The translations under genes were made by a program, and so were the position numbers. The notes below the pieces were generated by a model. The model had not been told where the DNA came from and searched no databases. It worked only from the letters and a program-made list of their open reading frames with translations. This document shows, in pieces, positions 59,680 through 64,000 of a DNA stretch of 64,000 bases. Within the stretch, counting starts at the first letter, position 1. Every line of letters starts with the position of its first letter. The DNA comes from Mixophyes australis (Eukaryota; Chordata; Amphibia; Anura; Limnodynastidae): the NCBI GenBank assembly GCA_036250195.1, contig JAVHZZ010000002.1:71228205-71292204 (forward strand), read 5' to 3'.

Positions 59680-60576
59680 CAGGGGTGTCCAACCTTTTAG
59701 CTTCCCTGGGCCACATTGGAAGACGACGAGTTGGTTTGGGCCGCACATAAAATACACTAACCCTAACGATAGCTGATCATCGAAAAAAAACATAGAAAAC
59801 ATAGTTAACATATTAAACTTACTTGGAAATGAAGTTAGTAAGAGTTAGGAAACCTGTTGCAGAATCATGATTAAAGCAGTAGTCCCATTACCAGCTACAA
59901 TTTAACTTACCTGCATCTGTCCCTTAGTGGGGTTCAGGGAATTAAATGCCAAAAACTTTTTTCCCCTCTCTTTCTGCACCCATGAATCATTTTTTTTATT
60001 GACCAGTTTGAAATGGTCACCGATATAGGTAGCATCAGGAGGACTAATAGAAATCTACAGAGATTTAAAGATAGGGTGGTGGGAAAAATGGTTCATGGAG
60101 CAGCCTCCGATGAGGGTAACAGTGGGTGATATTTTCACCCTACTCAGCACTGCACATTTAAAATGGTTTAAAATATTAAAAATACAATCATCTCCTAATA
60201 TTTATATTAGATACATACAGAGAACACAGCTAGTTCATAACTGCATGGTGCAGAAAGTCCAAATTCAGAGTAACAACAATAAGATACTGGATAATCTTTC
60301 ACTGCTGGTGATAGTTTGCGCGGGTGACTCCCCTGTGCTGCGCTACGCAATGGATGTCGGGTGTGATGACGTCACCACCGACATTCACTGCGAGCTCCAC
60401 ACTGAGGAGGAGACCAGGGAGGGAGCCGGAGCGCCAGCTGACGTGACCGCAAGGTAAGTATTTTTTTTCTTTTTTTTCAGTGCTGCCCCCTTGCCACAAC
60501 CAAAACTCCTGCTGGGCCACATTTACAGGCATGCTGGGCCGCATGTGGCCCGCGGGCCGCGGGTTGGATAACCATG
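59680..60576 (+). mobile_element. hAT element inserted in CR1
   Basis: Duplication ACCTAGAT at 59672-59679 and 60577-60584. Ends CAGGGGTGTCCAACCTTT and the complement of CATGGTTATCCAACCCGC, with GGGCCACAT / GGGCCGCAT repeats near both ends. TGACGTCA at 60367-60374 sits between short inverted arms (GATGTCGGGTG / CACCGACATTC). AAGGTAAGTA at 60451-60460 is followed at once by a T-rich tract ending in CAG (60478-60480). No transposase. Confidence 0.93.
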
Positions 60577-61695
60577 ACCTAGATCATTCATTTTGATTAC
60601 ATATATGTTACATATCATTGTGTTATCTGCAAACATGATATACCTTCCATTCGATACCAATAGCAATGTCACAAATATTTTTTTTAAACAGGACTGGTCT
60701 AAATAAAGATGCTTGAGGTACACAAGTGGTAACCTTTCCCTCTTTTGAATGTATTTTATTTACTAAAACTCTGTGCTTCAACCAATATCTTTTCCACATA
60801 AACTCCTTTTAAACTTCTTTTAATCATATCTTAAGCATTTCATTTTAATTATTAATCTTCAATGTAATGCAGCCTCAAATGCATTAGTAAAATCTAGATG
60901 AAGCTACAGCTCTGCCATTATCTATTTACCTTAGTTGTTCAAATAAAATCAGATTTGTTTGACATGATATTCCTCTATGCTGCTTGGGAGTGTGTAAATT
61001 GCTGGCTTTGAGAAATTCTACAAATATTTCTTTCAGCAGAGTTTCCATTTTGTCCACCAAATTCTAATGTCAGGCTCACTGGTCTGTAATTACCAGCTGC
61101 TTCTTCTACTTCCTCTTTTGTGAAGTAGGACTACACTTGATCTCCAGTCCTCTGTGATTACTCATATTAATAGTGACTGGTTGATTAATTAAGTTAATGG
61201 TGTTACTTGTGCCCCTTTCAGTTCTTTTAGTATTCTTTGATGTATTTAATATGGCCCCATTGATTTGTTTACTTTCAGTTTTGAGAGTTGTATCATTATC
61301 ATCTCATCTGCAAATGGACTCGTGTCAACTGTCTTTGCATCAATATTCCTGTTTAACTTTAAGCATTCTTACTACTGTAATTACTGAACAGAAATACTTA
61401 TCCAGATGTTCTGCTACGCATTCTTCTCCTTCAATAAGACTTTCTCTGTTATTAGTCTTATTAGTCCCCCTTTTGTTTATTTCCTCTCACTTATACAACT
61501 TATGTGTCCTTTAGTTGTCAACCATGTCATTTTCTCTTTAGCCCAAGCCTTTGCACATTTGATTTCTTTTTAGCATCCTTCTGCTTACCCAGATACACTA
61601 GTCTATATTTAATCTTCTCAGTCTGCTTATATTTCCTAAATGTCATTTTAACGCCACTGGTGCACCTACAGGTTATTTTGCCTGCACAGACTGGC

Positions 61696-62157
61696 AGAAA
61701 ATGTACATGGAGTTAATTGGCGATGACTCTTGTATGCAAGTCAGCTCTTACTGGGCTACCTTCTAGCCTATCACCCTATGGAAAGTCTCTCATACTCAAG
61801 CAAATATCTGAGTATTAGCTATACAACAAGCCAATCAATTATAAATATTACATGAAGCAAACAAGATTAAAAAAGGGAAGAACGTCTCCTGTTTCCATAT
61901 GATCATAAAACCACAATTGCTTCATTGATTAACAACAAATAAAATAATGATTAAAAACACTGCCTGACTGGTATCCACACTATGCCAACAATTCATCTCA
62001 AATCAGTCCACGTGAATACTCCCAAAAAACATCAACACTATATGTAATAAAGATAATTAAAAAAAGTTCAGATCATAAATAATTAATAAATACTTCTTAA
62101 TTCATGAAATATAAAGTCAAATAAATAAAAAACTATCAAAATGTTCACGGTCATGAG
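61696..62157. other. No gene seen
   Basis: About 460 bp of AT-rich sequence between the CR1 remnant and a long inverted repeat. Confidence 0.5.
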
Positions 62158-62843
62158 GAACTTACTATTGTCTCAGAAATTTTGTCAAACAATAAAGAAT
62201 AAAAAAAATATAAAGTATAAGATATCAAATGAAAATATATATACCCTGATAGATGATATTTAAGACCACATAAAGTTAATAATCCACTATAAAACCAGCT
62301 GAAAAGGATCCACAAATGAAAAACAAAAAACAAAAAATATCCTTGCTTGTTTAGATTGATATATTGTGGGTCCACGATTGTTCCTTGATCTTCACAAAAG
62401 AGAAACCAATTTATTGGATCCAAAAAAAGTTCTGATATTTAAGCATATATCCAGATCTCGTTAATGTCAATTAGTGGCAATCTCCGTTGGTTAATACTAT
62501 AAAACTTTTGTGCCGCTTTGTATAAAAGATAATCTGTCTTTCATTGGAGATCAAGGAACAACTGTGGGCCCACAGTATATAAAGCTAAACAAGCAAGGAT
62601 ATTTTTTGTTTTTTGTTTTTCATTTGTGGATCCTTTTCAGCTAGTTTAATAGCGGATTGTTAACTTAACCAAAGAGTTTATGTGGTATTAAATATCATCT
62701 ATCAGTTTATATATGTTTTCATTTTATATCTTATATTTTATATTCTTTATTGCTCGCTTATGTTAATAAATAGTGTATTTTATCTATTGGTGACTGTGAG
62801 AGACCAGTTCTTGGACAAAATTTCTGGGACAGTAGTAAGTTCC
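62158..62843. repeat. Long inverted repeat (arms about 240-295 bp)
   Basis: The left arm, 62158-62395, begins GGAACTTACTATTGTCTCAG; the right arm, 62548-62843, ends GGGACAGTAGTAAGTTCC. Arms share AAGGATCCACAAATGAAAAA / TTTTTCATTTGTGGATCCTT and further blocks. The right arm has about 55 extra bases (near 62755-62810). The spacer is about 150 bp. It could be a foldback element or an inverted duplication; I could not assign a class. The open frames on the arms are not supported as genes. Confidence 0.9.
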
Positions 62844-63246
62844 ATAGAGCTGCAGTTTTGGTTTATTTTTTTGTATGTATGTCTATCTCCCAACATTGCC
62901 CATTTGGAAATTAGGACATCGTAGGCCACACCCTCCTCACACCCTGACTGTGGGGCCAATAGGAATATTGTTAGGGAATTATGATTAGGATTTAGATTTT
63001 TTGTGAGATATTAAGCCACAAATATTGTGGGGTTCACTTATAGATTTTACGTAAAAATAGTTTTTTAATAAATGTCAACACTGTCTTATAAAGTACAAAT
63101 TCCTGAAAACCACCATATTTCAGGACATTTATGGGCATTTTTTTGTATTATTATGTATTTTCTGATTATCTCCTGGTGGCACTTCTGCCCAAACCTCTGT
63201 GACAAATCTGGTTAAGAACCAGTAAACACTATAGTCCAAAAATATA
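62844..63246. other. No gene seen
   Basis: About 400 bp of AT-rich unique sequence. Confidence 0.5.
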
Positions 63247-63578
63247 GGGCCTGATTCATCAAGGAACTTAAATGAAGAAGTTTCTTATTTAAGTCTCCTG
63301 GACAAAACCATGTTACAATGTAAGGGGTGCAAACTAGTTTTCTGTTTTGCACATAAGTTAAATACTGACTGTTTTTTCATGTAGCACACAAATATCAACT
63401 GTACATTTCAGTGTACAAATAAGCTATCAAGTATTTGTGTGCTACATGAAAAACAGTCAGTATTTAACTCATGTGCAAAATAGAAAACTAATTTTCACCC
63501 CTTGCATTGTAACATGGTTTTGTCCAGGAGACTTAAATAAGAAACTTCTTAATTTAAGTTCCTTAATGAATCAGGCCC
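63247..63578. mobile_element. Palindromic MITE, same family as 50415
   Basis: Ends GGGCCTGATTCATCAAGG and complement CCTTAATGAATCAGGCCC, flanked by ATA at 63244-63246 and 63579-63581. Almost fully self-complementary over about 160-nt arms (GGACAAAACCATGTTACAAT, GGGGTGCAAA, ATGTAGCACACAAAT blocks). Its RNA would fold into a long hairpin. Confidence 0.93.
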
Positions 63579-63711
63579 ATAGTGTTTATCTTTTAATGTT
63601 ACAAAATGAGAACAACCTCCTTTCCCCTTTCTTCGATGGCTGTTAAAGTTTGGCCAGAGCCTATTGTATCATCTTTCTTTCCACCCCCTCCATTACTCTT
63701 TCTCCCTCTAG

Positions 63712-64000
63712 GTAACTCTGTGCTTTCGTGTCTTGCTGTTGTTGTAAAAGCAATTTACCTGGATCTCATCCAGATGTCAAAAATCTTCTGCCGGTTGATT
63801 TACAGCTCCGTAGAAACTGAGCCAGGAACGCCTGATTATGCTTTCAGTGCAAGACTTGGGGAGTGTGGCGTAATTTCATGTTCTGTCAGTATTGGCGGAG
63901 TAAGATGCTCCAGGTCATGGCAGAGATGGCACAGAGATGCACAAAGACAGATCGAGACTAGATTGCCAGCAAGGGCAGAGCCAAGAAGATTGAGGCGGGT
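63712..64000 (+). other. Weak candidate exon, cut by the window edge
   Basis: A pyrimidine tract CCATTACTCTTTCTCCCTCT is followed by AG at 63710-63711, a good 3' splice acceptor form. From 63714 one frame stays open for about 95 codons to the end of the window (it includes a KAIYLDLIQMSKIFCRLIY segment). The stretch is richer in C, G and CpG than the DNA to its left. I recognise no domain, and an open run of this length can occur by chance in GC-richer DNA. It could be a coding exon, a non-coding RNA exon, or nothing. Confidence 0.25.

Larger units (their letters stand above)
57760..61695 (-). mobile_element. CR1-type LINE on minus strand, split by two hAT insertions
   Basis: Three collinear pieces. 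60577-61695 holds on the minus strand LSKLKVNKSMG, KELKGAQVTPL, ITEDWRS, and a GNYRPVSLT-type motif near 61080. 59233-59679 holds PLYRSLVRPHPEYCVQ and VQRRDTK near 59270-59440. 57760-57960 holds the SRFRGNL-like C-terminal part. The order and the plus-strand copy at 3785 support one CR1 element. The two interruptions each have their own 8-bp duplications. Numerous stops; inactive. The 5' part and the terminal TTCTATG repeats are missing. Confidence 0.87.

Overview
The window looks like intergenic or intronic DNA from a vertebrate nuclear genome, most likely a frog. That call is an inference from repeat content: abundant non-autonomous hAT elements with 8-bp target-site duplications (TSDs), Harbinger-type MITEs, Tc1 pieces, CR1, L1 and L2 LINEs, a DIRS-type retroelement and tRNA-derived SINEs occur together within 64 kb. 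I found no convincing host gene. The only host-exon candidate is a weak open frame behind a good splice acceptor at the extreme right edge (63712-64000).

Layout from left to right. 1-2206 is a 26-bp minisatellite whose units flip orientation near 1631. 3785-5366 is a plus-strand CR1 LINE remnant. 9535-11026 and 11113-12539 are two hAT elements swollen by minisatellites. 14138-18947 is a complete 4.8-kb hAT transposon; its transposase frame is open over about 1,014 codons except for one TGA. An internally deleted relative lies inverted at 20554-21122. 21.6-25.6 kb holds long-TIR elements, two short hATs and palindromic MITEs. 27-30.7 kb holds a SINE, a composite hAT-like repeat with CA-rich minisatellites, and two further arrays that flip orientation. 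32-36 kb holds a short hAT, a MITE and DIRS reverse transcriptase debris. 38-46.9 kb holds a Harbinger element, two hATs, an L1 3' end and a Tc1 remnant. 50.2-51.1 kb is a three-level MITE nest. 55.9-61.7 kb holds an L2 3' end, another minisatellite hAT, and a minus-strand CR1 split by two hAT insertions. 62.2-62.8 kb is a long inverted repeat, and 63.2-63.6 kb a palindromic MITE.

Most of these parts are dead copies. The intact TIRs, perfect 8-bp TSDs and nearly open frame make the 14.1-18.9 kb hAT the youngest-looking autonomous type, and the 20.6-21.1 kb copy shows how it produces short derivatives. A second theme recurs in several unrelated-looking hATs: a self-complementary stem, often with a TGACGTCA-like palindrome at its tip, then an AGGTAAG splice-donor-like motif, then a minisatellite. 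This may be the decayed promoter, first exon and intron start of ancestral transposase genes, and it is the pattern I would examine first.

Limits: all boundaries were read by eye and no database was searched. Family names rest on remembered protein motifs and terminal sequences. Long low-complexity open frames (for example in the 28 kb and 58 kb arrays) are not treated as genes.
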